A stretch of 64,000 nucleotides of DNA, taken from positions 29,812-93,811 of the forward strand of contig JADGBE010000005.1 in assembly GCA_015231615.1 (NCBI GenBank), read 5' to 3'. The notes under the pieces are model-generated. The model searched no databases. It was given only the letters and a program-made list of their open reading frames with translations, and was not told where the DNA came from. The position numbers and the translations under genes are program-made. This stretch comes from Desulfamplus sp. GTDB taxonomy: Bacteria; Desulfobacterota; Desulfobacteria; Desulfobacterales; Desulfobacteraceae. Of the stretch, positions 63,888-64,000 are shown one piece after another. Each line of letters starts with the position of its first letter. The stretch's first letter is position 1.

Positions 63888-64000
63888 CCATAATCAGAAT
63901 TACAGCTGGTAATTTCAGATTAATTCACCGACTTTGCCTCCAGATCTCACGACTGATGGAAATCAATGAAATGACAACAATTACTAAAGAGCTTGTTGAA
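63874..64000 (+). pseudogene. Inverted duplicate of the tniB 3' end
   Basis: The plus strand encodes VASIIRITAGNFRLIHRL, then CLQISRLMEINEMTTITKELVE, the same as the end of TniB on the minus strand at 62549-62675. Over 127 nt I count two mismatches (agAtct for agTtct and caaCaa for caaTaa). It runs off the right edge, so the full length of the copy is unknown. Confidence 0.9.

Noticed and set aside
62259..64000. A CRISPR-associated transposon
   Set aside because: Only a TniB ATPase and a transposase remnant are visible; no cas gene, repeat-spacer array or tniQ is in the window, so the idea cannot be supported here.

Overview
The window is AT-rich DNA from a bacterium with an anaerobic, polyhydroxyalkanoate (PHA)-storing and signalling-rich gene set. 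It encodes an oxygen-sensitive class III ribonucleotide reductase, a ferredoxin:thioredoxin reductase-type protein, a rubredoxin fusion, two glutamate dehydrogenases and a PHA-granule cluster. Together with the number of hybrid kinases this suggests a Desulfobacterota-like (former deltaproteobacterial) anaerobe, possibly of the Desulfobacterales. That placement is inference from gene content; no ribosomal RNA or other phylogenetic marker was tested.

Layout. 1-2742 (minus) holds nrdG (cut by the left edge) and nrdD, with a promoter carrying two NrdR-like boxes 31 bp apart. 3033-4040 holds a small membrane protein and a Nudix hydrolase. 4345-13409 (plus) is a sensory cluster: a 1333-residue hybrid kinase with three receiver domains, CheR, a receiver-less CheB, a receiver/HD-GYP protein and a receiver/histidine kinase. 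mobB, a small unknown gene, ettA and prfC follow. A broken PIN toxin gene with an intact partner lies at 17898-18577, then serC-serA. 21603-24956 (minus) encodes a thioesterase, a rubredoxin/DUF2231 protein, citrate synthase, an FTR-like protein and a glutaredoxin. 25257-31606 (plus) encodes gdhA, a phosphoesterase/ADP-ribosylglycohydrolase fusion and a 1024-residue receiver/ATP-grasp protein. 31739-38656 (minus) is a giant alpha-2-macroglobulin-like lipoprotein, followed by a receiver/metallo-beta-lactamase/cyclic-nucleotide-domain protein.

41888-48046 is a PHA island: a DUF3141 PHA-synthase-like protein, PhaJ-like hydratase and PhaR on the minus strand, diverging from two phasins and a PHA synthase, with PhaR-like operator palindromes between. 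48116-56679 holds a decayed receiver-domain gene, a large NAD-glutamate dehydrogenase, an Smr protein, a DUF2156 protein, a DEAD-box helicase, a DRE-TIM aldolase and a DUF333 lipoprotein. A secreted papain-like protease with CARDB repeats follows, then the shikimate genes aroF-aroB. The right edge has a tRNA-Val(GAC) gene with an unusual C33, followed by a rearranged TniA/TniB-type transposon remnant.

The most distinctive structure is repetitive. A GC-rich two-hairpin palindromic element of about 77 bp occurs three times, and two copies sit in frame inside unrelated protein genes in the same reading frame. A separate 33-bp perfect palindrome occurs four times, always between genes. The transposon remnant has a 127-bp near-identical inverted duplication of the tniB 3' end fused onto a truncated tniA. 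Other points to check are the phosphoesterase/ADP-ribosylglycohydrolase fusion, the receiver/MBL/cNMP protein and the PhaR operator arrangement. No clear new defence or CRISPR system is visible.
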